Positions 34,075-44,320 of a stretch of DNA of 64,000 nucleotides are shown piece by piece. Positions within the stretch are counted from its first letter, which is position 1, and each line of letters starts with the position of its first letter. The DNA is from a bacterium. Its GTDB lineage: Bacteria; Actinomycetota; Acidimicrobiia; Spongiisociales; UBA5794. The stretch is taken from positions 1 through 64,000 of the forward strand of contig JAAETI010000583.1 of assembly GCA_024228555.1 (NCBI GenBank). Direction: 5' to 3'. The notes under the pieces are model-generated. The model was not told the DNA's origin. It made no database searches and saw only the letters and a program-made list of their open reading frames with translations. The position numbers were made by a program, and so were the translations under genes.

Positions 34075-36102
34075 ATGTTGGAGTTAGACAACGTACGGGA
34101 TCACAGCGCCCTGGGCTTGTCCGAAGATCAACTGATCGACATGTACAGGAAGATGCTGCTTGCCAGGAAGCTTGATGAGCGCGTATGGGCGCTCAATCGA
34201 CAAGGACGAGTCCCATTTGTCGTGTCAGTGGCCGGACACGAAGGTACCCAGGTCGGTGCGGCCTTTGCACTTGACCCCACCAAAGACTGGAGCCTCCCCT
34301 ACTACCGCGATGTCGCCTTCAATCTGGCAATGGGATCAACTCCCGCCGATCTATTCCTGGCTGTGTTCGCCAAGGGCACCGATCCAGCCAATGCCGGACG
34401 GCAAATGCCAAACCATTGGAGCGAGCCGGATCTCAACATCTTCTCGCACTCGTCGGTGATCGCCACCCAGTTCCCCCATGCTTGTGGCATCGCCCACCAA
34501 TTGAAGACGTCGGGACAGCCGGGTGTGGTGATGGTCTCGTCAGGGGAAGGGGCTACCTCAGAGGGTGACTGGCACGAGGCAATGAACTTTGCGGGAGTCC
34601 ACAAGCTCCCGATCATCTTCCTGGTTGAGAACAACCTCTATGCAATCTCCACACCGACCAAGCAAGAAGTAGCAGGAACGGTGGCTGAGCGAGCGGTTGG
34701 CTACGGAATGCCGGGGGTAGTCGTTGACGGCAACGATGTGCTGGCCGTTTACGGCGTGATGTCCGCTGCGGTGCAGCGGGCCAGAGCCGGCGAGGGTCCA
34801 TCGCTTATCGAGGCTAAGACCTACCGCTACTACGCACACACCTCAGATGACGATGACAAGGTCTATCGATCAGCAGAAGAGGTCGAACTGTGGCGCCGCA
34901 AGGATCCGATCCTCGTCCTCAAGCAGTACCTAGTTGAGTCTCGCCTCCTGGGCGAAGAGCTCGAGCTCGAGATCGAAACCGGGGTCACCAACGAGATCGC
35001 GGCCGCGGTGAAAGAGGCCGACGAAGCGCCTGAGGCACTCGATTGGGAAACCAATGTCTACGGCAAGGTGATCGTTCCCAACGATCCAGCGACCGAGGTT
35101 GAACCCGAGCCGGTCGGCGAGTCGCTGAACATGATCACGTCGATCAACCGCACCCTCCACAACATATTCGAGGAGTACGACGACACCTCGATCTTTGGCG
35201 AAGATGTTGGCGACCCCAAGGGTGGCGTTTTTAAGGCAACGGTTGGCCTTACCGACAAGTTCGGCGCCAATCGGAGCTTCAATACGCCGCTGGCCGAGGC
35301 TCTGATCATCGGTCTTGGTGTCGGCATCGGCGCTGCCGGCGGCCGTCCCATTGCCGAAATCCAGTTCGCCGATTTCATCCATCCCGGATTCGATCAGATC
35401 CTCTCTGAGGTTGCCAAGCTTCGCTATCGCACCAACGGACGTTGGGCGTCGCCACTGGTGATCAGGACGCCCTACGGCGGCGGGATCCATGGTGCCTTGT
35501 ATCACTCGCAGTCCATCGAGGCGTTCTACGCCCACATCCCAGGGCTCAAGGTCGTGGTGCCATCTACGCCGGCAGATGCGGCTGGACTCCTGTGGTCGGC
35601 CGTCGAGGATCCCGACCCGGTGATGATCCTCGAGCCAAAGAAGCTCTACCGGCTCTCCACCGGGCCGTGTCCCGAGGGTGCCCACCGAGTTCCGATCGGG
35701 AAGGCGGCGCTGCGTCGGATCGGCGACGATCTAACCATCATTGCGTACGGCACGATGGCCCACTTCGCAGTCGAGGCCGCCGATCGGCTGCTCACCGAGG
35801 ACATCGAGGCATCGGTTCTCGATCTGCGTTCCATCAGGCCGCTTGATTGGCCCTCGATCGAACGAGCAGTTCGGCGCAATGGCAAGGTGCTGATCGTCCA
35901 TGAGGATACGAAGTTCGCCGGGTTCGGTGCGGAAATCGCCGCACAGATCGTCGAGAAGTCACTGGATTGGCTCGACGCTCCGGTCCGACGCTACTGCTCA
36001 CCGGAGATTCCCACCTTCCCGTATTCGAGCACTCTGGAGGAGCAGGTGTTCCCCTCGGTCGATGGCATTATCGAAGAAGCCCGCAGCCTGGCTGCGTACT
36101 AG
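34075..36102 (+). CDS. Branched-chain 2-oxoacid dehydrogenase E1, alpha-beta fusion
   Basis: A 675-residue fusion. Alpha part (about 1-340): MLLARKLDERVWALNRQG, then VSVAGHEGTQVGAAFAL and the thiamine site GEGATSEGDWHEAMNFAG closing with VENNLY. A short acidic Pro linker (EVEPEPVGESLN) leads to the beta part: IFGEDVGDPKGGVFKAT, FNTPLAEALIIGLGVGIGA, FADFIHPGFDQILSE and HSQSIEAFYAHIPGLKV. It decarboxylates 2-oxoacids made by the dehydrogenase upstream. E2 and E3 are not in the window. ATG 34075 follows GAAGGAG. The open frame extends far upstream but overlaps the previous gene, so that part is not coding. Confidence 0.93.
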   Translation: MLELDNVRDHSALGLSEDQLIDMYRKMLLARKLDERVWALNRQGRVPFVVSVAGHEGTQVGAAFALDPTKDWSLPYYRDVAFNLAMGSTPADLFLAVFAKGTDPANAGRQMPNHWSEPDLNIFSHSSVIATQFPHACGIAHQLKTSGQPGVVMVSSGEGATSEGDWHEAMNFAGVHKLPIIFLVENNLYAISTPTKQEVAGTVAERAVGYGMPGVVVDGNDVLAVYGVMSAAVQRARAGEGPSLIEAKTYRYYAHTSDDDDKVYRSAEEVELWRRKDPILVLKQYLVESRLLGEELELEIETGVTNEIAAAVKEADEAPEALDWETNVYGKVIVPNDPATEVEPEPVGESLNMITSINRTLHNIFEEYDDTSIFGEDVGDPKGGVFKATVGLTDKFGANRSFNTPLAEALIIGLGVGIGAAGGRPIAEIQFADFIHPGFDQILSEVAKLRYRTNGRWASPLVIRTPYGGGIHGALYHSQSIEAFYAHIPGLKVVVPSTPADAAGLLWSAVEDPDPVMILEPKKLYRLSTGPCPEGAHRVPIGKAALRRIGDDLTIIAYGTMAHFAVEAADRLLTEDIEASVLDLRSIRPLDWPSIERAVRRNGKVLIVHEDTKFAGFGAEIAAQIVEKSLDWLDAPVRRYCSPEIPTFPYSSTLEEQVFPSVDGIIEEARSLAAY

Positions 36103-36146
36103 CAACTCAGGTTGGGATGATCCAGGCTCGGATCTAGTCTCGGAGG

Positions 36147-37016
36147 ATGAGCTTCTCTATCCGCCCGGCGCGGGCTAACGACATCGCGGACATCGCGGTG
36201 TTTACCGCAAACACGTTCGAGTGGGGCGACTATGTCGCGGATGAGTTGCCGGGGTGGCTTGCCGACGTCAACGGCCAAGTCATGGTTGCCGCCGACCACG
36301 ATGACGTTGCAGTGGCGATGGGGAGAGGTCTGCTACTGAGCCCCACCGAGATGTGGTTCCAAGGAGCTCGGGTCAGTGAGCCGTGGCGTCGTCGCGGCAT
36401 CGCGTCTGCGATTGGCGATGCTCTCGGCGAGTGGGCCAAGGAACGCCAAGCCCGAGTCGCACGGCTGGTCACCGAATCGTGGAACACACCGGCACAACGC
36501 CAGGTCGAGGCAATCGGGTTCAAAGCACGAGGCAATTGGGTCATGGCCAGTCGCCAGACAACCGATGTCGGCCCAACCACTGCAACCAACGGAGGACAGC
36601 GAGCCAAAGCGCATCGCAAGCTGGAGTTGGCGCATTCCTCAGAGGCGATACCAGCCTGGGTGTCATGGCGGTCGGGACCACTTGCAGGGCCCTCCCGCGG
36701 TCTCCACGTCCACAGCTGGCGGTGGGCACAGTTGACTGTCGATGCCCTCGAGGCTGCTGCCAAGGAAGGGGCGCTGTGGTCATCGCAGACCGGTTGGGTC
36801 ACCGCACGGCGAAACGAAGACCGTCTCAGCGTCGGGTGGCTCGACTGCGGACCGGATGATGCAAGAGACATGATCAAGTCTCTGGTCGATCTTGCGTTCG
36901 AGACAAGGGCGGAGCGACTCCAAGTCACAGTCCCAGAACTCGACTGGCTGGTCGCCGGGCTGCAGAGCTCGGGCTGTGAACTCCATCCCATGATCGTGTA
37001 CGAACGCCCGCTGTAG
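36147..37016 (+). CDS. GNAT-family N-acetyltransferase
   Basis: A 289-residue protein. The first half is a GNAT domain: FSIRPARANDIADIAVF at the start, and the acetyl-CoA loop VSEPWRRRGIASAIGDAL (the R/Q-x-x-G-x-G/A pattern). The second half (from about residue 160) has weaker GNAT-like character and ends VAGLQSSGCELHPMIVYERPL, so this may be a two-domain enzyme with a degenerate second copy. The acceptor is unknown. It follows the E1 fusion by 44 bases. Confidence 0.82.
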   Translation: MSFSIRPARANDIADIAVFTANTFEWGDYVADELPGWLADVNGQVMVAADHDDVAVAMGRGLLLSPTEMWFQGARVSEPWRRRGIASAIGDALGEWAKERQARVARLVTESWNTPAQRQVEAIGFKARGNWVMASRQTTDVGPTTATNGGQRAKAHRKLELAHSSEAIPAWVSWRSGPLAGPSRGLHVHSWRWAQLTVDALEAAAKEGALWSSQTGWVTARRNEDRLSVGWLDCGPDDARDMIKSLVDLAFETRAERLQVTVPELDWLVAGLQSSGCELHPMIVYERPL

Positions 37017-37023
37017 TCCGGAC

Positions 37024-38226
37024 CTAGACGTTGAGAGCTTCCCAGTAGAGCTCGATCGGGTGGAGAACCCGGTACCCATTGTCGAGATGCGCCCGGAGCT
37101 GGATTTCACAACCGGAGTTCGCCGATACAACCGTGGTCGGTCCTGCTCCGCGGATCTGAGCAGCCTTCATGATGCCGAGCTCCTCCGCAGTGTCATGCTC
37201 ATAGACCATGTAGAGCCCTGCCGCACCGCAGCAAAGGCCATCGGGATCTATCTCCACTGGGGTGTACCCAGCAGCCCGCACGATCGCCCGCGGCTCGTTG
37301 ACAATGCCTTGGGCATGACGCAAGTGGCACGGATCGTGCACGGCAACTTGCTCACCCGTGTCATCTAGCGACGGCAGCCTCCCCGCTCCGATGAGCTCGG
37401 CGACCAACTCGGTGACATCCTTGGTCCGTTCTGCCACCGAAGAACCGTCCTTCGCCCATTCGGCGTAATCCTTGAGATGAGCAGAACAACCTGCGGCATC
37501 GGCAACGATGAAATCGAAGCCGGCGAAGGCGCCCACGTTTCTGGCGGCCATTCGTTGCGCATCGCCCGCACCCCCTTCGTGAGCGGCCAAGGCCCCGCAG
37601 CACTGCTGACTCTCGGGGCTGTGCACCTCCAAACCTGCCATCTGCAGCACGCCGCGAGTGGCGTCGTGAACTTCAGGAAACCACTCGTCCATGATGCAAC
37701 CGGCGAGCAAAGCCACCGAGCCGGCCGGCTCCGCTGGTGCGTTGTCGTGGACACCGACAACGGTATGCGGAAAGATACGCTGTGGCCTGAGACCGCGAGC
37801 CAACCGGACCTGTTTGGGGAGCAGCCGCATCACGCCGAGGCGCTGCACCAGGCCGATACTGCTGGTAACCAGCGCCAGCAGCCATTTCATGTTGAGAACC
37901 CGCCCGACCAGAAACCGCCGCAGACGCCCGCGCCACGAGGGCTGATCCTTGGCCAGCCTGGCCCTCGCCCCCTCCATCATCTGGCCAAACGGGACATGGG
38001 AAGGGCAGGCCGCCTCACAGGCACGGCATTGCAGACAGAACGACATCATCCCTGCATAGGTCTCGTCGCTGGGAACCAGCCCAGCCGCAACGGCACCCAT
38101 CGCAGCAATCCTCCCGCGTGGCGAGGCGACTTCGTCACCGGTCAGGCGAAACGTCGGGCAATGGGGCAGGCACAATCCGCAGGTCACACAAGCCGATAGC
38201 TGTGCTTCAGTCGGAACCAAGTCCAT
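37024..38226 (-). CDS. glcF: GlcF-type glycolate/D-lactate oxidase iron-sulfur subunit
   Basis: A 400-residue iron-sulfur subunit of glycolate oxidase. Two ferredoxin clusters: CVTCGLCLPHCPTF at 13-26 and CLQCRACEAACPSH near 64-77. Two CCG domains follow: ESQQCCGALAAHEGG and DGLCCGAAGLYMVYE. Electrons from the FAD subunits GlcD and GlcE pass through it to the membrane. ATG 38226 overlaps the glcE stop as TGATG. Confidence 0.92.
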   Translation of the reverse strand: MDLVPTEAQLSACVTCGLCLPHCPTFRLTGDEVASPRGRIAAMGAVAAGLVPSDETYAGMMSFCLQCRACEAACPSHVPFGQMMEGARARLAKDQPSWRGRLRRFLVGRVLNMKWLLALVTSSIGLVQRLGVMRLLPKQVRLARGLRPQRIFPHTVVGVHDNAPAEPAGSVALLAGCIMDEWFPEVHDATRGVLQMAGLEVHSPESQQCCGALAAHEGGAGDAQRMAARNVGAFAGFDFIVADAAGCSAHLKDYAEWAKDGSSVAERTKDVTELVAELIGAGRLPSLDDTGEQVAVHDPCHLRHAQGIVNEPRAIVRAAGYTPVEIDPDGLCCGAAGLYMVYEHDTAEELGIMKAAQIRGAGPTTVVSANSGCEIQLRAHLDNGYRVLHPIELYWEALNV

Positions 38227-39338
38227 CAGATGCCTCCAGGGAGAATGCCAGCATTGGCGGCGCCTCGCGGGTCAAAGGCCGCCTTGACTCGGCGCTGCAG
38301 CTCAATCGAGCCAGGGGGGCTCCCCCATCGCTCGATCGTCGAATCGTCAGGGGCTCGCGCCACGACTAGAGCACCTCCCAGGGACTCCGCAGTCTTGCGC
38401 AATGCACCGATCTCATCAACGATTCCATCTGCGACAAAACGGATCTCGCCAACGCCGTGGGCGGCCTGGAACGCTACGCCAAGCGGGCGGATCATCGCAA
38501 CGATTGCCGACACCGCGCTCGCCGGTACCCGGATCACGGCCTCGGTTCGTCCAGGGAGGGGGTCTGGCCAATGATGGCCGGCGCTCGGCTCGCCACCGAT
38601 TGCGCTTGCCTGAGCTGCTATCTCCTCAGCCGACCCGGCCAGGTAGACCGTTGCCAAGTCATTCGACTCAATAACCGCATCGGGTCGATACGAAGCGGCG
38701 AGGGCGGCTGCGGGGTCATCGACGTGCACCATTGCGCGCTCTGTCGTCAGCGGCCACAACTTGAGACACACCTCGCTGATGAGCCCAAGTGAGCCAAACG
38801 AACCGGTGACGAGCCGGGGCAGGTCGTATCCGGTCACATTCTTAACGAGTCGGCCCCCGCCACGTACAACGCGACCGTCGCCCGTTGCGAGCCGGACCTC
38901 GAGCATTCGATCCCGTGTTGGGCCATACCGAAGACGACGCCACCCGGACAACCCGGCCGCAATGGTGCCCCCTACGGTTGACACGCCAGGAGATTCGGGG
39001 AGAATCGCGGTCTGTCCCTGCTGTTCCAGTTTCGCCTCGAGATCCACAATCAAGACACCCGGCTGAACAACGACCGTCAGATCCTCGGGCTGCCAGTCAA
39101 CAACCTGATCGAGAGCTGCAGTCGTCATGATCAGATCCGGCGTCACCAGATTCCCCATTGCCTGGTGGGCGCCTGAACCCCACAACAGCACTCGCAGCCC
39201 GTACTCGGAGGCAAAGCGGAACACCGCAGCCGCTTCCTCGGCCAAGGTCGGTGCAATTGTGTGCTCAACCGGAGGAGCTCCGGGTATGGGCTCTGCAAAG
39301 AGGCCTTTGGCGAGACGAGCCAGCTCTTGCTTCAGCAT
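38226..39338 (-). CDS. glcE: GlcE-type glycolate oxidase FAD subunit
   Basis: A 370-residue FAD_binding_4 protein. GVLIVDLEAKLEQQGQTAILPE near 95, then STVGGTIAAGLSGWRRLRYG and VVRGGGRLVKNVTGYDLPRL near 160-180 are the GlcE hallmarks. It is shorter than GlcD and lacks its C-terminal domain, as expected. ATG 39338 starts two bases after the glcD stop. Confidence 0.92.
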   Translation of the reverse strand: MLKQELARLAKGLFAEPIPGAPPVEHTIAPTLAEEAAAVFRFASEYGLRVLLWGSGAHQAMGNLVTPDLIMTTAALDQVVDWQPEDLTVVVQPGVLIVDLEAKLEQQGQTAILPESPGVSTVGGTIAAGLSGWRRLRYGPTRDRMLEVRLATGDGRVVRGGGRLVKNVTGYDLPRLVTGSFGSLGLISEVCLKLWPLTTERAMVHVDDPAAALAASYRPDAVIESNDLATVYLAGSAEEIAAQASAIGGEPSAGHHWPDPLPGRTEAVIRVPASAVSAIVAMIRPLGVAFQAAHGVGEIRFVADGIVDEIGALRKTAESLGGALVVARAPDDSTIERWGSPPGSIELQRRVKAAFDPRGAANAGILPGGI

Positions 39339-39340
39339 CT

Positions 39341-40753
39341 CTACTCCTCACCCTCAGACAGAACGGCCATTCCGTAGTCGTAGCACCGCGAACCGCGGGG
39401 CAGAATCTTGCCGGGGTTGAGAACACCATCAGGATCGAACGCCTCGCGCAGTCGGGCCTGCGCATCAAGATCAACCGGATCGAATACAAGCGTCATCAAA
39501 TCCCGCTTCTCGAGTCCGACACCGTGTTCCCCCGTCAACGAACCGCCGGCCGCAACCGATATCCGAACCATCTCCTCAGCCGCCGCTCTGACCTTCTCCG
39601 CCATGCCGGGCTCACGAGCGTCGTAGGCAACCAGCGGATGCAGATTCCCATCGCCTGCGTGAAACACATTGAGCATCTTGATCCCGTGGGTGTCTCCAAT
39701 CTCGTAGATCTTGGCCATGACCTCGACGAGGCGAGTTCGGGGGACCACAGTGTCATGCAGGTAGTAGTCGGGGGCAGCCTGGGCAACTGCGCCAAAGGCA
39801 TTCTTCCTGGCCTTCCACAAGAGTGCCCTTTCCTCCTCATCAGCAGCAACCTTGACTGAGGTCGCCCCTTGCTCAACCGCAATGCGTTCGATCGTCGCTG
39901 CTTCTGCCGCAACACCGGCGTCAAGGCCAACTACCTCAGCAATCAGCACTGCCGCAGCATCGACGGGCAGGCCACCCCTGGTAAAGGCCTCAACGGCGAT
40001 CACCATTGGTTGGTCCATCATCTCGAGGGCGGCAGGAACGATGCCGGACGCGATTGTGGCCGACACGGTTGCCGCCGCGTCACGGATGGTCTCAAAGGTC
40101 AGCAGCAATGTACGCACCGCTGGCGGGTTCTCGGTCAGCTTGACAAGGACCTTGGTGACGATGCCAAGTGTGCCTTCTGAGCCAACAACGACGCCGCGCA
40201 GGTCCAGACCGATTGGATCTGGGGACTGCCCTCCCAAGTGCACGACGTCACCGTCGGCGGTGACCATCTCCATGCCAAGAATGTGGGCAACAGTGGTGCC
40301 TTCGGCCAGGCAATGTGGGCCACCGGCATTCGTTGCGACATTGCCACCGATGGTGCAAGCAGCCTGCGAGGACGGATCAGGCGCATAGTGCAGACCCTTG
40401 TCTGCGGTGTGGCGGGACAGATCAAGATTGAGGACACCGGGTCCTATCCACGCTGTCGTTCCGTCAAGATCCCAGACCTGATTCATTCGGGTCAGGACCA
40501 CCAACAGTGCAGGCTCGGTGGGGACCGCACCTCCCGCCAGACCGGTGCCGGCGCCGCGGGCTACGACAGGCACGCCATGCCGACGAGCGGTACGCACACA
40601 AGCGGCGACCTCCTGGGTCGTTTCGGGGAGGACGGCGGCAGCGACTGCGCCGGTCGTGACCCCGGCATCCTTGTTGTACACAAGGAGTTCGAGTGGATGT
40701 GAGTGCACACGATCTGAACCGAGGATCGCCTTCAGCTCTTCGACCAGGGACAT
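39341..40753 (-). CDS. glcD: GlcD-type glycolate/D-lactate oxidase FAD subunit
   Basis: A 470-residue flavoprotein. FAD-binding: VPVVARGAGTGLAGGAVP, DPSSQAACTIGGNVATNAGGP. Substrate domain: FHAGDGNLHPLVAYDAREPG and GGSLTGEHGVGLEKRDLM, with the His residues of the active site. It oxidises glycolate or D-lactate. Two ATG codons stand side by side (40756 and 40753). AGGAG is better spaced for 40753. It lies 55 bases after hyuB, so the two probably share a transcript. Confidence 0.93.
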   Translation of the reverse strand: MSLVEELKAILGSDRVHSHPLELLVYNKDAGVTTGAVAAAVLPETTQEVAACVRTARRHGVPVVARGAGTGLAGGAVPTEPALLVVLTRMNQVWDLDGTTAWIGPGVLNLDLSRHTADKGLHYAPDPSSQAACTIGGNVATNAGGPHCLAEGTTVAHILGMEMVTADGDVVHLGGQSPDPIGLDLRGVVVGSEGTLGIVTKVLVKLTENPPAVRTLLLTFETIRDAAATVSATIASGIVPAALEMMDQPMVIAVEAFTRGGLPVDAAAVLIAEVVGLDAGVAAEAATIERIAVEQGATSVKVAADEEERALLWKARKNAFGAVAQAAPDYYLHDTVVPRTRLVEVMAKIYEIGDTHGIKMLNVFHAGDGNLHPLVAYDAREPGMAEKVRAAAEEMVRISVAAGGSLTGEHGVGLEKRDLMTLVFDPVDLDAQARLREAFDPDGVLNPGKILPRGSRCYDYGMAVLSEGEE

Positions 40754-40808
40754 CATCACTCCTGTTCGGTCAATCACACGATGGTAACGCGGGCTTGCGG
40801 TCGGCTCA

Positions 40809-42350
40809 CTAGCTGCCCCACCCACCACCGCCGGGGGTCAGCACCAAGAGTCGATCGCCCGGCTCAACCGCAAACGTGGTCTTTCCCTCAAGCCGGTCTC
40901 GCGATCCGGTGCGACGGATCAGCCAATCCTCTCCTGTTGCCCCCGGCATTCCCCCGGCAAGACCCCAGGGTCGGTTCCGCCGTCTCTCCCCAATCAGAGA
41001 GACCGATGCGGGGGTCAGGAACTCGATCTCGCGCTCGATGCCCTCACCGCCCGGATAGCGTCCCAGACCGCCGCTCCCGGTGCGGAGGCCGTACCCAACC
41101 ACGCGAAACGGGTAGTGAGCTTCCAGCGACTCGATCGGTGTGTTCTTTGTGTTCGTCATGCCGGTGTGGATCCCGGATTGACCGGCGCGCCCCGGACGCC
41201 CTCCCTGACCGCCACCAAGGGTCTCGTAGTACGCAAACTCGTCGTTCCCGATGAGGACGTTGTTCATGGTCCCCTGGCTGGCGGCAGGCACCAGATCTGG
41301 GGCGGCCTTGGCAAGCGCCCCGAGCAGAGTGTCGGCAATGCGTTGGCTGGTCTCAACGTTGCCAGCGGCAACAGCGGCCGGCGGGTTTGCGTTGACCAGC
41401 GAGCCGGCGGGAGCGGACAAACCCATGGGTCGGTAGCAGCCCCCGTTGGCTGGGATCGTGGGATCAGTGGCGACCCGCACCGCGTAGTAGAGACATGACC
41501 GGGTGACAGCATCGACCGCATTGATATTGCCGGCGATCTGTTCGTGGGTGCCGGCGAAATCGGCAATGAGCTCAGACCCGTCGATGGTGACCGCGGCATG
41601 GATCGGCAGGTCATCGCCTCGCCATTCCATGTAGTCGGTGAATTCGAAACGGCCGTTGGGCAGCGCGGCAACCGCCGATCGCATCCGCCGTTCCCCATAG
41701 TCCAAGAGCGCGGCAACAATCGATTGATAGCGCTCGGGACCTTCGGCATCGGCAAGTTGCGAGATGCGAAGGGCCCCGGCCTCATTGGCGCCGAGCTGTG
41801 CCGACAGATCACCAAGACGCTCGGCGGGAGTTCGAGTCGCCTCCAAGAACGGTTCGACAAAACTGTCCAGCCATACGCCCTTGTACACAGCCGGTGTCGG
41901 TGCGACCCGGTGCCCCTCCTGGTCAACATCGATGGCATGAGCCGGCATCGACCCTGGTGCTTCTCCGCCGACATCGGCATGGTGGGCGCGGTTGGCAACC
42001 CAGCCGATCAGCACTCCATCGCGGTGTACGGGCCGCACCAGGGTGAGGTCGTTGAGATGAGTGCCGCCGTGATAGGGATCGTTAACGGCGTATTGCGTGC
42101 TCGGCTCCATCCGATCGCCAAACGTGTCCAGCACCGCGGCAACCGAAGCCGGCATCGAACCGAGGTGAACCGGGATGTGTTCGGCTTGGGCGAGCATCTC
42201 TCCTGAAGGGACAAACACCGCTGCCGAGCAGTCGGCCCGTTCCTTGATGTTTGGCGAGTAAGCCGTGCGTCGCAGCACAACCCCCATCTCTGTGGCGATT
42301 GCCGCCAATCGATTGCGAGCAACCTCGAGAGTGATCGGATCTACGGTCAC
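40809..42350 (-). CDS. HyuB-type hydantoinase/oxoprolinase B subunit
   Basis: A 513-residue protein of the hydantoinase B/oxoprolinase family. [55 protein letters not shown] and [20 protein letters not shown] are typical. With HyuA it hydrolyses a cyclic amide (hydantoin, 5-oxoproline) at the cost of ATP. Acetone carboxylase subunits belong to the same families. GTG 42350 overlaps the hyuA TGA as GTGA, which decides the start over upstream frame. Confidence 0.92.
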   Translation of the reverse strand: MTVDPITLEVARNRLAAIATEMGVVLRRTAYSPNIKERADCSAAVFVPSGEMLAQAEHIPVHLGSMPASVAAVLDTFGDRMEPSTQYAVNDPYHGGTHLNDLTLVRPVHRDGVLIGWVANRAHHADVGGEAPGSMPAHAIDVDQEGHRVAPTPAVYKGVWLDSFVEPFLEATRTPAERLGDLSAQLGANEAGALRISQLADAEGPERYQSIVAALLDYGERRMRSAVAALPNGRFEFTDYMEWRGDDLPIHAAVTIDGSELIADFAGTHEQIAGNINAVDAVTRSCLYYAVRVATDPTIPANGGCYRPMGLSAPAGSLVNANPPAAVAAGNVETSQRIADTLLGALAKAAPDLVPAASQGTMNNVLIGNDEFAYYETLGGGQGGRPGRAGQSGIHTGMTNTKNTPIESLEAHYPFRVVGYGLRTGSGGLGRYPGGEGIEREIEFLTPASVSLIGERRRNRPWGLAGGMPGATGEDWLIRRTGSRDRLEGKTTFAVEPGDRLLVLTPGGGGWGS

Positions 42351-44287
42351 CACTCCACCTCCAGCGCTCCGCTGGCATGGACCACTGCCCGTTCTCCGGG
42401 AGCCAGATACGTTGTAGCTTCCGCCTCTTCGACGATGGCGGGCCCGACGATTTCCATCCCGGTACCGAGAGCGGTGCGATTCACCACCCGAGCCGTCAAC
42501 TCCTCGGAGTCCGTCAAGACTTGGCGCGGAGGTCGCTCCAGCTCTCCCCGTGGTCCGACCTCGGGGAGGTCCGACCACTGCAGCAGCGGCTGCCCAACAC
42601 TCTCGGCACGAACGGTCACGACCTCGACCGGATCATTGCGTCGGGCAAACCCGTTGCGTTCCAGGTGCATTTCATGGAAGCGATCTACCAGCGCCCCCCA
42701 TCCCTCGCCCTGGGCATACTGCACCGTGGTCTCGTGGGATTGGCCGTGGTAGCGGACATCGGCGAATGCCGTCGTCGCTTCTACCGACGCCCGACCAGCC
42801 CGCAGCCTCCGCTCGGCGCCTTCGATGACTTCCGCAATCTCGGTGTCGAGACGGCCACCGTCTTCGAGGAGGTTCGAGCGAGCTGCATCGGCTCGTGGTG
42901 GGCTCAGCAGCAGACCGAGCGCCGAGAACACCCCGGCAAATGGCGGGATGATCACACCGGCCATGTCGAGACGGCGTGCCAGCGCCGTGGCGTGAAGACC
43001 CCCAGCTCCCCCGAACGCGACGAGATACCCCGACCGGGGATCGGCGCCCTGCTCAATCGACACTGCCCTGATTGCCCCCGCCATGATCTCTTCGACAACC
43101 GTCGCTATACCAAGGGCGGTCGCGGCAGCACTCAACCCGAGCTCATCGCCGACCGCCCGCAGAGCAGTGTCCGCCAGCGCACTCTGAACACTCAGGGAAC
43201 CGGCGAGGATTCCTGTCGGATTGATCCGGCCGAGCGCGACGTTGGCATCGGTGACCGCAGGCTCGACACCACCGTGCCCGTAGCAAGCGGGTCCAGGAGT
43301 GGCACCTGACGATCGGGGACCTACCCGCAACGATCCACCGTCATCAACCCACGCGATGGAACCACCCCCCGCCCCAACGGTGTGAATCGCCACCGACGGC
43401 ATCCGGCACGGGTAGCCGGCAACCGGTCGCTCGTACAGCACTTCGGGCCGGCCGTTCTCGATACGACAGACATCGGTCGATGTGCCTCCCATGTCAAACG
43501 AAACCAACCGATCCCGACCCAACACTTCACCCATCGCACCGGCCGCAACCACACCCGCCGCCGGCCCCGACAGCAGAATTGACGCGGGCAGACGCGAGGC
43601 CTGGGCGATGGGGATCAGGCCACCCGACGATCGCATTACCTCGATGTCGGAAGGAAGACCGGCGTCTTCTGCCCTTCCGGCGAGCCCGTCCAGATAGCGT
43701 CGGGTTTCCGGCGACAGATATGCGTTGAGGATCGTCGTTGAGGTGCGCTCGAATTCACGAAACTCGGGAGCCACGTCGCTTGACAGAGACACGGAGAGGT
43801 GCGGCCAGCGTTGCGCAATCGCATCGGCCAATTCCTGTTCGGCAGCAGCGTTCTCGAATCCGTAGAGAAGAGATATGGCAACTGCTTCAACCTCGCCAGG
43901 CAGCCCGTCGAGATCGACGCTCGTTGCCGCCTCAAACCGGTGACGGCGTTCGACCAGCGGGACCGGTCTATCCGCAAAGCTGTCATAGAGCGAAGGGCGA
44001 TCCTGGCGACCGATTTCGATCACATCTTTGAAGCCGGGACTCGTCACCAATGCGGTCACTGCACCGCGACGTTCGAGCAAGCCATTGGTGGCAACCGTCG
44101 TGCCGTGTAAGAACCGGCTCGGATTCCCGCCGAGGGTCCGGGCCCCCGCAACCACGCCGACACTCTGATCCGCGGTCGTCGACGCAACCTTTCCCGTCTG
44201 CACCTGCGCACCATCCCAGCCCACCAGATCGGTGAAGGTGCCGCCCACATCCACCGCCAATGCGCCTGGGGATCGGGATTGCTTCAT
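42347..44287 (-). CDS. HyuA-type hydantoinase/oxoprolinase A subunit
   Basis: A 646-residue ATPase-fold subunit. ALAVDVGGTFTDLVGWDG at the start is the phosphate-binding motif. FLHGTTVATNGLLERRGA, RLVSFDMGGTSTDVCRIE and VGAGGGSIAWVDDGGSLRVGP follow in order. The exact substrate among hydantoins, 5-oxoproline and related lactams is not visible. It opens an operon hyuA-hyuB-glcD-glcE-glcF and diverges from the Nfu-domain gene by 33 bases. Confidence 0.93.
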   Translation of the reverse strand: MKQSRSPGALAVDVGGTFTDLVGWDGAQVQTGKVASTTADQSVGVVAGARTLGGNPSRFLHGTTVATNGLLERRGAVTALVTSPGFKDVIEIGRQDRPSLYDSFADRPVPLVERRHRFEAATSVDLDGLPGEVEAVAISLLYGFENAAAEQELADAIAQRWPHLSVSLSSDVAPEFREFERTSTTILNAYLSPETRRYLDGLAGRAEDAGLPSDIEVMRSSGGLIPIAQASRLPASILLSGPAAGVVAAGAMGEVLGRDRLVSFDMGGTSTDVCRIENGRPEVLYERPVAGYPCRMPSVAIHTVGAGGGSIAWVDDGGSLRVGPRSSGATPGPACYGHGGVEPAVTDANVALGRINPTGILAGSLSVQSALADTALRAVGDELGLSAAATALGIATVVEEIMAGAIRAVSIEQGADPRSGYLVAFGGAGGLHATALARRLDMAGVIIPPFAGVFSALGLLLSPPRADAARSNLLEDGGRLDTEIAEVIEGAERRLRAGRASVEATTAFADVRYHGQSHETTVQYAQGEGWGALVDRFHEMHLERNGFARRNDPVEVVTVRAESVGQPLLQWSDLPEVGPRGELERPPRQVLTDSEELTARVVNRTALGTGMEIVGPAIVEEAEATTYLAPGERAVVHASGALEVEW

Positions 44288-44320
44288 GTACCATCACCAC
44301 CAGTCGCAAGTGAGGTATCG

